This document shows, in pieces, positions 1 to 8,989 of a stretch of 64,000 nt of DNA (the stretch's first letter is position 1; every line of letters starts with the position of its first letter). Origin of the DNA: Rhodanobacter thiooxydans (GTDB lineage Bacteria > Pseudomonadota > Gammaproteobacteria > Xanthomonadales > Rhodanobacteraceae); the NCBI RefSeq assembly GCF_021545845.1, contig NZ_CP088923.1:2790001-2854000 (forward strand). The letters run 5' to 3'. The notes under the pieces are model-generated. The model saw nothing but the letters and a program-made list of their open reading frames with translations. It was not told the DNA's origin and searched no databases. A program made the position numbers and the translations under genes.

Positions 1-294
1 GTCCGGCTGCGCCAGTGGCAGCTCGGCGATCGTGCCGATGACCGCAAGATCGCGCCCTTCCAGCGCCCGCGGCAGGCGTGCGTCCATCGCCAGACCACCA
101 CGCCAGGCCGCCCAGGCGATACCGGCCAGCAGCCAGGCCAGCCAGCGCCAGCGCGGGCAGCGCCAGGCCAGCCCTGCGGCCATCAGCAACAGCAAGCCCA
201 GGCACCAGGACGGCGGTAATTGCGGCAACCATTGCACCAGCAGCACGCCGGCCAGCAAGGCCGGCGCCGCCATGATTGCCGTCGTTCGCGTCAT
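1..294 (-). CDS. comEC: ComEC-type DNA uptake channel, N-terminal fragment
   Basis: This is the first 98 codons of a minus-strand gene that runs off the left edge of the window. The start is the ATG at 292-294, followed by a very hydrophobic N-terminus with several membrane-helix candidates rich in Leu, Trp and Ala. It then reads into an RLPRALEGRDLAVIGTI stretch, which matches the LP..LEG.D..V.G.I pattern of the DUF4131 region at the start of ComEC/Rec2 proteins. ComEC forms the inner-membrane channel that carries single-stranded DNA into the cytoplasm during natural transformation. The Competence and metallo-beta-lactamase-like domains lie outside the window. Its position downstream of lolC-lolD on the same strand is an arrangement seen in related genomes (general knowledge). 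The family call rests on the N-terminus only. Confidence 0.75.
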   Translation of the reverse strand, partial: MTRTTAIMAAPALLAGVLLVQWLPQLPPSWCLGLLLLMAAGLAWRCPRWRWLAWLLAGIAWAAWRGGLAMDARLPRALEGRDLAVIGTIAELPLAQPD

Positions 295-409
295 GCCGCC
301 GGCCCGTCCCTTCCTGGAAGAAGCCGAGCCTAACGTGACGCGCGCGACGATGAGGATGAAAAACGCGTAGGCGCTCACCCAGACGACTTGCCGAACCCGT
401 CAGGATGGG

Positions 410-504
410 TCCCCTCCCCTGCCCAGCAGGGGAGGGTCAGGGAGGGGTGGCTCTTGATCTTGCCGCAAGCTCGGGCTACCCCACCCAGCCTCCCCCTGCA
501 TACA
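410..504. repeat. Dispersed GC-rich inverted repeat, copy 1
   Basis: Between lolD and comEC, a CTCCCCTGC/GCAGGGGAG hairpin is followed by a G-rich stretch, GGCTCTTGATC, and then an inverted C-rich arm. The same order recurs at 42793-42914, including the CTCTTGATC core. A related hairpin lies at 22064-22121. It is non-coding and lies 18 bp downstream of the lolD stop, so it could contribute to transcript termination, but no T-tract is seen. Confidence 0.6.
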
Positions 505-521
505 TGGTGAGGAGCGCAGCG

Positions 522-1235
522 TCAGGCCCCCGGGCTTTCCTGCAGCACGCCGTTGTGCAGCACCAGGGTGCGGTCCATCTTTGCCGCCAGCTGCGGATCA
601 TGGGTGACCAGCACGAAGCTGGTGCCGATCTCGCGGTTGAGTTCCAGCATCAGCGCGTAGACCTGCGCGGCGTTGCCCTCGTCGAGGTTGCCGGTCGGCT
701 CGTCGCCGAGCACGCAGGCCGGTCGGGTCACCAGCGCGCGCGCCACCGCGCAGCGCTGGCGCTCGCCGCCGGACAGCTCCGACGGTTTGTGCTGCGCGCG
801 CCCACCCAGCCCGACCCGCTCCAGCAGCGCGACCGCCTGCTTCTGCGCCTGCGCGATCGAGGTGCCGCGGATCAGCAGCGGCATGCACACGTTCTCCAGC
901 GCGGTGAACTCGGGCAGCAGGTGATGGAACTGGTAGATGAAGCCGAGCGAGCGGTTGCGCACGCGGCCGCGCTCGGCGTCGGACAGTTTCGACAGCACGC
1001 GGCCATCCACTTCCACCTCGCCCGCGGTGAGCGTGTCGAGTCCGCCGATGATGTGCAGCAAGGTGCTCTTGCCCGAACCGGAGGCGCCGACGATCGCCAT
1101 CGTCTCACCACGCTTCAGGGTGAAGCTGACGTCGCTCAACACCTCGGTGCGCAGGCCGCCTTCGGCGTAGGTCTTGGCGACGCCGCTGGCGCGCAGCACG
1201 TGTTCGGTCGCGGGTTTCATGACGGCCTTATTCAT
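522..1235 (-). CDS. lolD: Lipoprotein-releasing ABC transporter ATPase LolD
   Basis: A 237-residue ABC ATPase that powers release of outer-membrane lipoproteins from the inner membrane to LolA, in complex with LolC/LolE. Visible motifs are Walker [10 protein letters not shown], the Q-loop region [18 protein letters not shown] (typical of LolD), the signature [15 protein letters not shown], Walker [12 protein letters not shown] and the switch VTHD. The start at 1235 overlaps the end of the permease gene by 8 bp, indicating translational coupling. An in-frame ATG five codons further in (1220) is the other possible start. Full length for the family. The operon order permease-ATPase is standard. 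Confidence 0.95.
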   Translation of the reverse strand: MNKAVMKPATEHVLRASGVAKTYAEGGLRTEVLSDVSFTLKRGETMAIVGASGSGKSTLLHIIGGLDTLTAGEVEVDGRVLSKLSDAERGRVRNRSLGFIYQFHHLLPEFTALENVCMPLLIRGTSIAQAQKQAVALLERVGLGGRAQHKPSELSGGERQRCAVARALVTRPACVLGDEPTGNLDEGNAAQVYALMLELNREIGTSFVLVTHDPQLAAKMDRTLVLHNGVLQESPGA

Positions 1236-2469
1236 AGCGCAACGCCTGCGCCGGCTGCGTGCGCGAGGCGCGCCACGCGGGATAGAGGGTGGCCAGCAGC
1301 GAGAACGCGAAGGTCAGCAGCGCGGTCCAGCCCACGTTGTACCAGTCCAACCGGCTCGGCACCTCGCTGATGTAGTAGACGTCCGGCGACAGGAAGGTGA
1401 CGTGGAAGGTGTGCTCGATCCACTTGATGATGCCCGGCAGTTTCCACGACAGCAGCGAGCCGAAGCCGACGCCGAAGCCGATGCCGACGAAGCCCACCAG
1501 CACGCCTTGCACCATGAACATGCCCATGATGCTGCGCGGGGTGGCGCCGAGCGTGCGCAGGATCGCAATGTCGGCCTGCTTGTCGGTGACCAGCATCATC
1601 AGCATGGAGATCAGGTTGATCACCGCGACCAGGATGATCAGCGACAGGATGATGAACATCACCATCTTTTCCATCGACAGCGCGGCGAACAGGTTCGCAT
1701 TGGTGTCCATCCAGGTCTGCACCCGGTAGATCTGGCCGAGCTGGTCGGCCAGCTCGCGCGCGACTGGACGGGCGTTGAACAGGTCGTCGAGTTTCAGCCG
1801 GATGCCGGTAGGGCCGCTGAGGTCGTTGAGCTTCTCGGCGTCGCCCATGTTGACCAGCGCCAGGCCGGAGTCGAACTGCTCCATGCCCAGCTCGAACGTG
1901 CCCACCACGTGGAAGACGCGCATGCGCGGCACGCTGCCCATCGGCGTGGCGCGCAGCTGCTGCACCGCCATGGTGACGCGGTCGCCCACGGTGACGCCGA
2001 GCGTCATCGCCAGTTCGCGGCCCAGCACGATGTTCCAGCTGCCCGGGGTGAGCTGATCGAGCTTGCCCTCGAGCATGTGCTTGTCGATGTCGACGACCTT
2101 CGGCTCCTGCGCCGGCTCCACGCCGCGCACCAGCGCGCCGCTGGAGCGCCGCGCCAGCAGCATCGCCTCGCTCTCCACGTAAGGCGCGGCGCCCAGCACG
2201 TGCGGATTCGCCTCGGCGATCTTCAGCGCGCGCGACCAGTCCTGCACGCTCTCGCCGACGCCGGACACGGTGGCATGCGAGATCGCGCCGAGGATGCGCG
2301 AGCGCATCTGGTAGTCGAAGCCGTTCATCACCGACATCACCGTGATCAGCGCGATCACGCTGATCGCGATGCACACGATCGACACGGTGGAGATGAAGGA
2401 GATGAACTGGTTGCGCCGCTTGGCGCGGGTGTAGCGCAGGCCGATGAACAGTTCGAGCGGTCGGAACAT
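1228..2469 (-). CDS. lolC: Lipoprotein-releasing ABC transporter permease (LolC/LolE family)
   Basis: A 413-residue inner-membrane permease that extracts lipoproteins for delivery to LolA. The N-terminus [20 protein letters not shown] is the conserved LolC/E cytoplasmic segment. It is followed by a first membrane helix (about residues 20-45), a long periplasmic MacB-type domain, and three C-terminal helices (FtsX domain) ending in the [17 protein letters not shown] tail typical of the family. I chose the ATG at 2469 because it directly precedes the conserved N-terminus; the frame extends upstream without similarity. Only one permease gene is seen here, so it probably acts as a LolF-like homodimer or pairs with a partner elsewhere. 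The choice between LolC and LolE cannot be made from sequence alone. Confidence 0.92.
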   Translation of the reverse strand: MFRPLELFIGLRYTRAKRRNQFISFISTVSIVCIAISVIALITVMSVMNGFDYQMRSRILGAISHATVSGVGESVQDWSRALKIAEANPHVLGAAPYVESEAMLLARRSSGALVRGVEPAQEPKVVDIDKHMLEGKLDQLTPGSWNIVLGRELAMTLGVTVGDRVTMAVQQLRATPMGSVPRMRVFHVVGTFELGMEQFDSGLALVNMGDAEKLNDLSGPTGIRLKLDDLFNARPVARELADQLGQIYRVQTWMDTNANLFAALSMEKMVMFIILSLIILVAVINLISMLMMLVTDKQADIAILRTLGATPRSIMGMFMVQGVLVGFVGIGFGVGFGSLLSWKLPGIIKWIEHTFHVTFLSPDVYYISEVPSRLDWYNVGWTALLTFAFSLLATLYPAWRASRTQPAQALRYE

Positions 2470-2566
2470 GGGCGGGTCGCTGGTGGGAATTGCAGGGCGG
2501 GCCGCCCGGTCGCCCATTATCGGGCATTCGCTCGGACCGTGCTGCGGCGGCAAAGTTGCCGGCCGG

Positions 2567-3004
2567 TCACAGTCGCGGCAGCGCCTCGCCCGGCTGGACC
2601 GTGGCCAGACGCATGCGCAGGCGCCGGCGGATGTCTGTGTCGCTGTTGTCCGGCCCCAGCAACAGCACCTGCGTGCCGCGTTCCGCCGTATGCAGGCGCA
2701 GCAGCACGAATCCGCCTAGCACGCGGAACGAGGCCAGCGTGGCCGGTAGGTCGGCATGATCGTGCAGGCGCAAGCTCCAGGCATGCCCGGCGCTCCAGCC
2801 GGCCGCCACCACCGGGCTGCTGTTCACGCGGCGCAGCGCCTGCCAGGTCGTCAGCACCACCAGCATCGCCAGCAGCAGTTCCAGCCATGTCGGCAGCGCG
2901 CTCAGCGCCACCGCGAGCAGGGCCAGCGCCGCGACCAGCAGCAGGGCCCGCCGCAGCCATCGCGACGGCCGGTACTCAAAGCCGATGGCGGGCGCGGATG
3001 TCAT
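2567..3004 (-). CDS. YgfX-family membrane protein (partner of SdhE)
   Basis: A 145-residue protein with one hydrophobic hairpin near the N-terminus (about residues 15-55: ALLLVAALALLAVALSALP, then a second segment around LLLAMLVVLTTW), followed by a soluble C-terminal part. Size, topology and position directly after sdhE, which it overlaps by 29 bp, match the YgfX/CptA family (also called a toxin of the ygfYX module, and involved in prodigiosin regulation in Serratia). The start at 3004 is chosen because MTSAPAIGFEYRPSRW resembles family N-termini. The function of YgfX remains debated. Assignment rests mainly on context and topology. Confidence 0.72.
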   Translation of the reverse strand: MTSAPAIGFEYRPSRWLRRALLLVAALALLAVALSALPTWLELLLAMLVVLTTWQALRRVNSSPVVAAGWSAGHAWSLRLHDHADLPATLASFRVLGGFVLLRLHTAERGTQVLLLGPDNSDTDIRRRLRMRLATVQPGEALPRL

Positions 3005-3224
3005 CGATGATCGCCTGCCAGTCCGCCCGCTGCGGACGCGCATGGCCCATCACCCAGTCCCACAGGTCCGGATCCTGCACATCGAGCAGTTCGTCGAATG
3101 CCTGCCGCTGCGCTTCGTCGGCGCTGGCAAAGCGATCGTCCAGCCAGCCGCCAAACAGGGCGTCCAGCTCGCGGGTGCCGCGGCGGGCGCGCCAGCGCAG
3201 GCGCTTGATGCGTGCTTCATCCAT
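2976..3224 (-). CDS. sdhE: FAD assembly factor SdhE (YgfY family)
   Basis: An 82-residue soluble protein that promotes covalent attachment of FAD to SdhA and FrdA. The sequence carries the family pattern: RIKRLRWRARRGTRELDALFGGWLD (the RGxxE motif needed for flavinylation is RGTRE) and a C-terminal DLWDWVMGH segment. It follows sdhB by about 100 bp in the same direction, matching its role in maturing the enzyme encoded just upstream. A GTG codon lies immediately before the ATG at 3224, and either could serve as start. A 9-bp hairpin (3281-3303, acaggccgc/gcggcctgt) lies between sdhB and this gene and might modulate read-through. Confidence 0.92.
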   Translation of the reverse strand: MDEARIKRLRWRARRGTRELDALFGGWLDDRFASADEAQRQAFDELLDVQDPDLWDWVMGHARPQRADWQAIIDDIRARHRL

Positions 3225-3327
3225 CACCAGGCTCGGTCGTTATCCATGCATGCGAAGTGTAGCCGTTGCGCCAGAACGCGACAGGCCGCGCATGGCGGCC
3301 TGTCGCTTGCCGGCGTGGGCAGCGTGC

Positions 3328-4110
3328 TCAGGCCGAGCGGCGCTCCACCATCAGCTTCTTGATCTCCGCGATCGCCTTGGCCGGGTTGAGGCCTTTCGGA
3401 CAGGTGCGCGTGCAATTCATGATGGTGTGGCAGCGATACAGCTTGAACGGGTCTTCCAGGTCGTCCAGACGTTCGCCGGTGGCTTCGTCGCGCGAATCGA
3501 CGATCCAGCGCTGGGCCTGCAGCAGGATCGCCGGGCCCAGGTACTTGTCGCCGTTCCACCAGTAGCTCGGGCAGCTGGTGGAGCAGCAGGCGCACAGGAT
3601 GCACTCGTACAGGCCGTCGAGCTTCTTGCGGTCCTCCGGCGACTGCAGGCGCTCCTTGTCGGGCACCGCGCTCTGCGTGCGGATCCACGGCTTGATCGAC
3701 GCGTACTGCGCGTAGAAGTGGGTGAGATCGGGCACCAGGTCCTTCACCACCGGCATGTGCGGCAGCGGGTAGATCTTCACGTCGCCCGCGGCCATCTTGT
3801 CGATCGCGCAGATGCACGCCAGCGTGTTGGTGCCGTCGATGTTCATCGCGCACGAACCGCAAATGCCCTCGCGGCAGGAGCGGCGCAAGGTGAGCGTGGG
3901 ATCGATCTCGTTCTTGATCTTCAGCAGCGCGTCCAGCACCATCGGGCCGCACGCAGCCAGGTCGACCTCGTAGGTGTCGATGCGCGGGTTCTGGTCGTCG
4001 TCCGGACTCCAGCGGTAGATGCGGAAGGTGCGCGGCTTCTTCGCGTCCTTCGCCGGCCAGTGCTTGCCCGGCTGGATCTTGGAATTCTTGGGTAGCGAAA
4101 ACTCTGCCAC
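3328..4110 (-). CDS. sdhB: Succinate dehydrogenase iron-sulfur subunit
   Basis: A 260-residue subunit that carries electrons from the SdhA flavin to ubiquinone at the inner membrane. Cysteine clusters are all visible: CREGICGSC plus a later C for the 2Fe-2S centre (about residues 80-100), [12 protein letters not shown] for the 4Fe-4S centre (about 172-183), and [17 protein letters not shown] for the 3Fe-4S centre (about 227-243). Normal length for the proteobacterial protein. It lies 21 bp after sdhA in the sdhCDAB operon. Confidence 0.97.
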   Translation of the reverse strand: MAEFSLPKNSKIQPGKHWPAKDAKKPRTFRIYRWSPDDDQNPRIDTYEVDLAACGPMVLDALLKIKNEIDPTLTLRRSCREGICGSCAMNIDGTNTLACICAIDKMAAGDVKIYPLPHMPVVKDLVPDLTHFYAQYASIKPWIRTQSAVPDKERLQSPEDRKKLDGLYECILCACCSTSCPSYWWNGDKYLGPAILLQAQRWIVDSRDEATGERLDDLEDPFKLYRCHTIMNCTRTCPKGLNPAKAIAEIKKLMVERRSA

Positions 4111-4131
4111 AGTGGCTCTCCAGTCCGGGTA

Positions 4132-5919
4132 TCAGTAAACGCGCTTCTTCGGCGGCACCACCTCGACCTCGTCGGTCAGGGTGAACATGTGCACCGGGCG
4201 GTAGTCGAAGCTGGTCTTGCCGCGTTCGTCCACCTTCACCAGGGTGTGCTTCATCCACTCGGCGTCGTTGCGTTCGGGGAAGTCCTCGCGCGCGTGGGCG
4301 CCGCGGCTTTCCGGGCGCTGCTCGGCCGAGTGCATGGTGGCCACCGCCTGGTCGAGCAGGTTGGCCAGCTCCAGCGTCTCGATCAGGTCGGAGTTCCATA
4401 CCATCGAGCGGTCGCTGACCTTCACCTGCTTGAACGAGTCGTGCACCTTGTCGATCTTCGTGCAGCCTTCCTTCAGTGTCTCGCCGGTGCGGAACACGGC
4501 GGCGTCCGCCTGCATGGTGCGCTGCATGTCGAGGCGGATCTGCGCGGTGGGCAGCTCGCCGTTGGCGTGGCGCAAGCCATCGAAGCGCGCCAGCGCCTTG
4601 TCCAGCGCGCTGGCCGGCAGGTCCTTGTGCGCGGCGCCGGGCTGGATCAGTTCGGCGCAGCGATGCGCCGCCGCGCGGCCGAACACCACCAAGTCGAGCA
4701 GCGAGTTGGAGCCGAGGCGGTTGCCGCCGTGCACCGACACGCAGGCTGCCTCGCCGATGGCGAACAGGCCCGGCACCACGGCGTCGATGTCGTCGCCCTT
4801 CTTCTGCACCACTTCGCCGTGGTAGTTGGTGGGAATACCACCCATGTTGTAGTGCACGGTGGGCAGGATCGGGATCGGCTCCCGGGTCACGTCCACGCCG
4901 GCGAAGATGCGCGCCGACTCGGCGATGCCCGGCAGCCGCTCGTGGATCACCTCGGCGCCCAGATGCATCAGGTTGAGGAAGGCGTGGTCCTTGTGCTCGC
5001 CCACGCCGCGGCCTTCGCGGATCTCGATGGTGATGGCCCGGCTGACCACGTCGCGCGATGCCAGGTCCTTGGCGCTGGGCGCATAGCGCTCCATGAAGCG
5101 CTCGCCGTTGGAATTGGTGAGGTAGCCGCCTTCGCCGCGCACGCCCTCGGTGATCAGGCAGCCGGCGCCGTAGATGCCGGTGGGATGGAACTGCACGAAC
5201 TCCATGTCCTGCAACGCCAGGCCGGCGCGCAGCACCATGCCGCCGCCGTCGCCGGTGCAGGTGTGCGCCGAGGTGGCGCTGAAATAGGCGCGGCCGTAGC
5301 CGCCGGTGGCCAGCACCACGGCCTGGCCGCGGAACACGTGCAGCGTGCCCTCGTTCATGTCCAGCGCCAGCACGCCGCGGCAGACGCCTTCCTCGTCGAA
5401 GATCAGGTCGGTGGCGAAGTACTCCACGAAGAACGTGGCGTCATGCGCCAGCGCCTGCTGGTACAGCGTGTGCAGGATGGCGTGGCCGGTGCGGTCGGCG
5501 GCGGCGCAGGTGCGCTGCGCGGTGCCCTTGCCGTAGTGCGTGGTCATGCCGCCGAACGGGCGCTGGTAGATATGGCCGTCCTCGGTGCGCGAGAACGGCA
5601 CGCCGTAGTGCTCCAGCTCGATCACCGACTGCGGCGCGTTCTTGCACATGTATTCGATCGCGTCCTGGTCGCCCAGCCAGTCGCCACCCTTCACGGTGTC
5701 GTAGAAGTGGAAGCGCCAGTCGTCCTCGCCCATGTTGCCGAGCGCGGCGGCAATGCCGCCCTGCGCCGCCACGGTGTGCGAGCGGGTGGGAAACACCTTG
5801 GTGACGCAGGCCGCCTTGAGGCCCTTCTCGGCGAGGCCGAAGGTGGCGCGCAGGCCGGCGCCGCCGGCGCCGACCACCACCACGTCGTACTTGTGCTGCT
5901 GGATCTTGTAGCTTTCCAC
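4132..5919 (-). CDS. sdhA: Succinate dehydrogenase flavoprotein subunit
   Basis: A 595-residue catalytic subunit oxidising succinate to fumarate. Visible are the Rossmann FAD motif [15 protein letters not shown] at the N-terminus, the covalent FAD-histidine region [11 protein letters not shown], the active-site segment around HPTGI, and [13 protein letters not shown] with the catalytic arginine region. The frame is open further upstream, but I place the start at the GTG at 5919. It is preceded at normal distance by a GGGAG ribosome-binding site, and it gives the usual N-terminus. The upstream ATG (5967) would lie deep inside sdhD. Maturation is expected to depend on SdhE and the SDHAF4-like protein of the same cluster. 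Confidence 0.97.
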   Translation of the reverse strand: MESYKIQQHKYDVVVVGAGGAGLRATFGLAEKGLKAACVTKVFPTRSHTVAAQGGIAAALGNMGEDDWRFHFYDTVKGGDWLGDQDAIEYMCKNAPQSVIELEHYGVPFSRTEDGHIYQRPFGGMTTHYGKGTAQRTCAAADRTGHAILHTLYQQALAHDATFFVEYFATDLIFDEEGVCRGVLALDMNEGTLHVFRGQAVVLATGGYGRAYFSATSAHTCTGDGGGMVLRAGLALQDMEFVQFHPTGIYGAGCLITEGVRGEGGYLTNSNGERFMERYAPSAKDLASRDVVSRAITIEIREGRGVGEHKDHAFLNLMHLGAEVIHERLPGIAESARIFAGVDVTREPIPILPTVHYNMGGIPTNYHGEVVQKKGDDIDAVVPGLFAIGEAACVSVHGGNRLGSNSLLDLVVFGRAAAHRCAELIQPGAAHKDLPASALDKALARFDGLRHANGELPTAQIRLDMQRTMQADAAVFRTGETLKEGCTKIDKVHDSFKQVKVSDRSMVWNSDLIETLELANLLDQAVATMHSAEQRPESRGAHAREDFPERNDAEWMKHTLVKVDERGKTSFDYRPVHMFTLTDEVEVVPPKKRVY

Positions 5920-5923
5920 GGTC

Positions 5924-6337
5924 TTAGACTCCCAATGCGATGCGCAGCACGGCCAGCACGCCCGCAAGCGCGCCCAGCACCGCGAGGAACTTGATCGCCA
6001 CCAGCAGCACCACTTCCTTCCAGCGGGTGTGCACGTAATCCTCGATCACCACCTGCAGGCCGAGCACGGCATGCCAGAACGCGGTGACCACGAACAGAAT
6101 CAGCAGCAACGCATTCCACGGCTTCGCCACCGCGGCCTTCGCCGAGGCGTAGTCGGCGTGCAGCAGCGAGAGCACGGTGACCAGGAACCACAGGCCGAGC
6201 GCAATCAGCGCGGCAGCGGTGACGCGCTGCACCCACCAGTGATCCGCACCGTGCTGCGCCGAGCCAAGGCCACGCGCAAACTTCATGGGATGGCGCAGCT
6301 GGCTGCGCACGTCGTCGGTACCCACGCGCAGGTTCAT
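5924..6337 (-). CDS. sdhD: Succinate dehydrogenase membrane anchor subunit SdhD
   Basis: A 137-residue inner-membrane anchor with three predicted helices (about residues 36-56, 65-90 and 108-135). [18 protein letters not shown] and [15 protein letters not shown] are typical of the SdhD family; the His in the second segment and the nearby Asp-Tyr pair are candidate haem/quinone residues. The ATG at 6337 overlaps the sdhC stop as ATGA, indicating coupled translation. A longer open frame upstream lies within sdhC and is discarded. Confidence 0.93.
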   Translation of the reverse strand: MNLRVGTDDVRSQLRHPMKFARGLGSAQHGADHWWVQRVTAAALIALGLWFLVTVLSLLHADYASAKAAVAKPWNALLLILFVVTAFWHAVLGLQVVIEDYVHTRWKEVVLLVAIKFLAVLGALAGVLAVLRIALGV

Positions 6338-6726
6338 GCCACACCCCCAATCAGTACGAAGGCCCAGATGACGACCGTCAGCACGACGCTGCCAACCACC
6401 GACAACCAGCTCGAACGCACGAACTGCGGGATCGCGTAGCCTGCGCCGGTGTCCTGCACCAGGTGGCGGATGCCGTTGCACAGGTGATAGCTGAGCGCCC
6501 AGCTCCAACCCAGCAGGAGGATCAGGCCGAGCGGGCTGCCGATGCAGATCCTGAACTGCGCAAAAGTCGCCTCACCGGAGGCCAGCGCCAGAAGCCCCCA
6601 CACCACCAGCAGAGTACCGATGGCCAGCGCGATGCCGGTGGCGCGATGCAGGATGGAGGTCACCATCTGTATCTGCCACCTGTAAACCTGCAGGTGCGGG
6701 GAGAGCGGTCGTTGCGTATCTGCCAT
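6334..6726 (-). CDS. sdhC: Succinate dehydrogenase cytochrome b556 subunit SdhC
   Basis: A 130-residue inner-membrane subunit that, with SdhD, holds haem b and the quinone site. The RPLSPHLQVYRWQ signature opens the protein, HRATG follows at about residue 27, and YHLCNGIRHLVQD at about 80-92 includes His81, the expected axial haem ligand. There are three membrane helices. It heads the sdhCDAB operon, with an unrelated-looking 87-bp gap to the SDHAF4-like gene upstream. Confidence 0.95.
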   Translation of the reverse strand: MADTQRPLSPHLQVYRWQIQMVTSILHRATGIALAIGTLLVVWGLLALASGEATFAQFRICIGSPLGLILLLGWSWALSYHLCNGIRHLVQDTGAGYAIPQFVRSSWLSVVGSVVLTVVIWAFVLIGGVA

Positions 6727-6813
6727 GGCGGCTATCCTGTGTGGAATCGCTGGTGCTCATGCCGCACCTTCCCCTGTCCTGATACGCGACGACGACATGC
6801 GTCGCGCGACCGT

Positions 6814-6981
6814 TCAGAAGTCGATACAGCGTCCGTTCTTTTCCCAATCACCGTAACGCGTGGGATCCGGAGCCGGTCGCTCCTCCGACGCCTTGTCCGC
6901 TGCCGGGCCCGCAGGCACGGCTGTCGTTTCCGCCGGAACGGAAACTGGTGTGGATTCGGCTGGAGAGAAGGTATCGGACAT
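6814..6981 (-). CDS. SDHAF4-like protein (DUF1674)
   Basis: A 55-residue protein ending in RYGDWEKNGRCIDF, the diagnostic C-terminal motif of DUF1674, the family of the mitochondrial succinate dehydrogenase assembly factor 4. The first 35 residues are low-complexity (Pro, Ala, Glu, Val). I place the start at the ATG at 6981; an open extension upstream has no similarity. It lies immediately upstream of sdhC on the same strand, which supports a role in SdhA protection or assembly. In mitochondria SDHAF4 binds flavinylated SdhA; the bacterial role here is inferred. Confidence 0.85.
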   Translation of the reverse strand: MSDTFSPAESTPVSVPAETTAVPAGPAADKASEERPAPDPTRYGDWEKNGRCIDF

Positions 6982-7111
6982 GGTTTTTGAAAGCCGGTAA
7001 AGGTTAATACTTGCAGCAATGCAGTACAACCATGCACACCGCATCGACGCCACGGAATCATCGCGTCACCACTTGTGCCCCGATCCGCCTGCCCCCAGCT
7101 GCGCCAACCTC
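6982..7111. promoter_or_regulatory. Divergent intergenic region between sdh cluster and ygfZ
   Basis: These 130 bp must hold the promoters of the minus-strand sdh cluster and the plus-strand YgfZ gene. It is locally AT-richer than its flanks (for example gtttttgaaag and aggttaatac). On the minus strand TTGTAC and TAACCT stand 17 bp apart, a weak sigma70-like pair. No clear operator is seen. Confidence 0.35.
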
Positions 7112-7915
7112 ATGCCGACACATCTTCCCGCCGAAACCCTGCTGCTCGAAGGCCACGACGCGCCGGCTTTTGCGCAGGCGCAATTCAGCAGCGCCATCAA
7201 TTCGCTCGCCACCGGCCACTGGCAATTCAGCGCATGGCTCGATCCGCAGGGGCGCGTACGCGCACTGTTCCATCTGGCCCGGCTCGCCGACCAGCGTTAC
7301 CTGCTGCTGCTGCGTGGAGGCGATGCCGCGGCGATGGCCGATGCACTGCGTCGCTTCGTGTTCCGCGCGAAACTTACCGTGACGGCGCTGCCGCCGCGCG
7401 CGCTCGCCACCGGCCCGGCGTTGCCGCTGCATGCGGTCATCGACGGCGGCGAAAGCGTGTCGCTTGGTGGCGACACGTACAGCCTGCGCATCAGCGCCGT
7501 CGGTGCGGGCGACGACGCGTGGCGACTGCCGCAATTGCACGCAGGCTGGCCGTGGCTGCCGACGCCTTTGCTGGGCGAGTTGTTGCCGCCGGCCCTGTCG
7601 TTGCATCGTCTGCAGGCCGTCGCCATCGACAAGGGTTGTTACCCGGGTCAGGAAATCGTCGCGCGGCTGCATTTTCGCGGCGGCCACAAACGCCACCTGC
7701 ATCGCGTCACTTTGTCGCAAGCAACGACCGCCGGCAACGCATTGCATCGTGACGGGCGCGTGGTCGGTTGCGTGCTCGACGTGGTCGCGACGAACGACGG
7801 CAACGAAGCGCTCGTCGTACTTGCCGACGACATCGCGGCGCAGCTTTCCTGCGCGCATCCGCAGCCATTCGACGATGATCTCGCGCTCGGCATCATCACG
7901 TCGTGGCCAGCGTGA
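7112..7915 (+). CDS. ygfZ: Folate-binding YgfZ/GcvT-like protein
   Basis: A 267-residue cytosolic protein of the YgfZ family, which uses tetrahydrofolate and supports repair or assembly of certain iron-sulfur enzymes. The signature KGCYPGQEIVAR, with the conserved cysteine, sits near residues 175-186. The start at ATG 7112 gives the usual short N-terminus; an earlier ATG (7019) would add 31 residues that look non-coding and overlap the divergent promoter. Its position opposite the sdh operon, whose SdhB carries three Fe-S centres, fits the family role. Confidence 0.93.
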   Translation: MPTHLPAETLLLEGHDAPAFAQAQFSSAINSLATGHWQFSAWLDPQGRVRALFHLARLADQRYLLLLRGGDAAAMADALRRFVFRAKLTVTALPPRALATGPALPLHAVIDGGESVSLGGDTYSLRISAVGAGDDAWRLPQLHAGWPWLPTPLLGELLPPALSLHRLQAVAIDKGCYPGQEIVARLHFRGGHKRHLHRVTLSQATTAGNALHRDGRVVGCVLDVVATNDGNEALVVLADDIAAQLSCAHPQPFDDDLALGIITSWPA

Positions 7916-8391
7916 ACGATGGACTGTCGACGCAGGTGAATCGCGCGTACAGCACTCGTCAACGGATCGTGAGCGTCGACTGAACTTCGCACCCGCGGCA
8001 CTTGCCAGCGGCGAATTCCGCCACTAGGCTCCGCCGATCGAATATCGCGGCACCCGGAACACGGGGTGCCGATACACGCGACGAACCGGAAGAATCCGAA
8101 TCGGCGCGACCCGGCAGAAACAACGCCGGATGGAACACCGCCTCGCAGCCAACGAGTGCGTCGTAGTCGAAGGCAACACGGCCGAACGGCCGCGCAACGC
8201 CCGACAACATCAAGCTCCCCCGATCGGCATGACCTGCCGCTCGACCCGCCACATTCCCGTGGCAAAGCGTCACGGCCACAAGTTTCGGCCATGGCGATTG
8301 ATCCAGGTGGAACGGCCTGCCCGCCCGTCCACCGCAACGGCGTTCGAAGCCGCGGTCTGCTTCGCGCGTACAGCACGTTGGAGGCAGAACC
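7916..8391. other. 476-bp intergenic region without a supported gene
   Basis: Several frames are open by chance in this GC-rich stretch, but none has a convincing start, ribosome-binding site or family motif. A near-perfect hairpin (cggcacccgg...cggggtgccg, 8048-8071) lies in the first third. The phrase cgcgcgtacagcac occurs near both ends (about 7942 and 8362). The 3' end carries the GGAGG ribosome-binding site of the next gene. Confidence 0.4.
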
Positions 8392-8826
8392 ATGAAACTT
8401 TCCATGCTGTTGTGGCTGACGACCCTGATGCCCCAGCCCGCCGCCGACCAGGCTTGCCTGGCCACCACTGTCTACCTCGAGGCGCGCAGCGAGTCGACCA
8501 ATGGTCAGCTCGCCGTGGCGGAAGTGGCGCTGCGTCGCCGCGACCGCGGCCGCTGGGGCAACACCGTGTGCAAGGTGGTGAGCTCGCCTCACCAGTTCGC
8601 CACCACGACCACACCCGGCTCATTCGAGATCACCAACCTGGAAGCCTTCGGCAAGGCGTGGCAGGTGGCCGGCATGTCGATCGAGAACTGGCAACTGCCG
8701 GTGGCGCAGCGCCGCATACTGGTGCCGCGCGCCGACCACTTCGCCTCGACCGCAGTCTCGCCGGCCTGGTCGCACAACCGCCCCAGTGTGACCATCGGCG
8801 AGCATGCGTTCTACGCGGTGAACTGA
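8392..8826 (+). CDS. SleB-like cell wall hydrolase (Hydrolase_2 family)
   Basis: A 144-residue protein with a hydrophobic N-terminus (MLLWLTTLMPQPAADQA) that may be a signal peptide or short anchor. The TVYLEARSESTNGQLAVAEVALRRR segment (about residues 28-52), with its conserved Glu and the following TVCKVV, matches the Hydrolase_2 (SleB-like) pattern of peptidoglycan hydrolases. The C-terminus HNRPSVTIGEHAFY is also family-like. GGAGG lies at good spacing before the ATG. Monocistronic, with a strong terminator downstream. Spore-related function is not implied; Gram-negative homologues are general cell-wall enzymes. Confidence 0.85.
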   Translation: MKLSMLLWLTTLMPQPAADQACLATTVYLEARSESTNGQLAVAEVALRRRDRGRWGNTVCKVVSSPHQFATTTTPGSFEITNLEAFGKAWQVAGMSIENWQLPVAQRRILVPRADHFASTAVSPAWSHNRPSVTIGEHAFYAVN

Positions 8827-8928
8827 GGATCAGTCCTTGCGGTCATCCATGATCGCGAGAGTCCAATGGGCGGCCTTCCCTGGCTGCACTTCCGAACAAT
8901 TCAGCGACCGCTTGTGACCGCATGAACG

Positions 8929-8955
8929 AAAAAGGCCCTCTTGCGAGGGCCTTTT
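8929..8955. terminator. Bidirectional Rho-independent terminator
   Basis: An aaaaaGGCCCTC-ttgc-GAGGGCCtttt hairpin with A and T tracts on opposite sides sits between two convergent genes, so it can end transcription from both. Confidence 0.9.
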
Positions 8956-8989
8956 CATTTGGACGTCCAGACGTCCGTACGCGAACTAC

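Noticed and set aside
1174..4095. A 973-codon plus-strand open frame opposite lolC, ygfX, sdhE and sdhB
   Set aside because: It is rich in His, Arg, Ala and Gln, has no family motif and lies antisense to well-identified genes; a typical shadow in GC-rich DNA.
4189..5994. A 601-codon plus-strand frame opposite sdhA
   Set aside because: Antisense shadow of sdhA with biased composition and no recognisable domain.
7648..8592. Minus-strand frames over the 476-bp gap and the SleB-like gene
   Set aside because: No ribosome-binding site or motif, and they overlap genes on the other strand.
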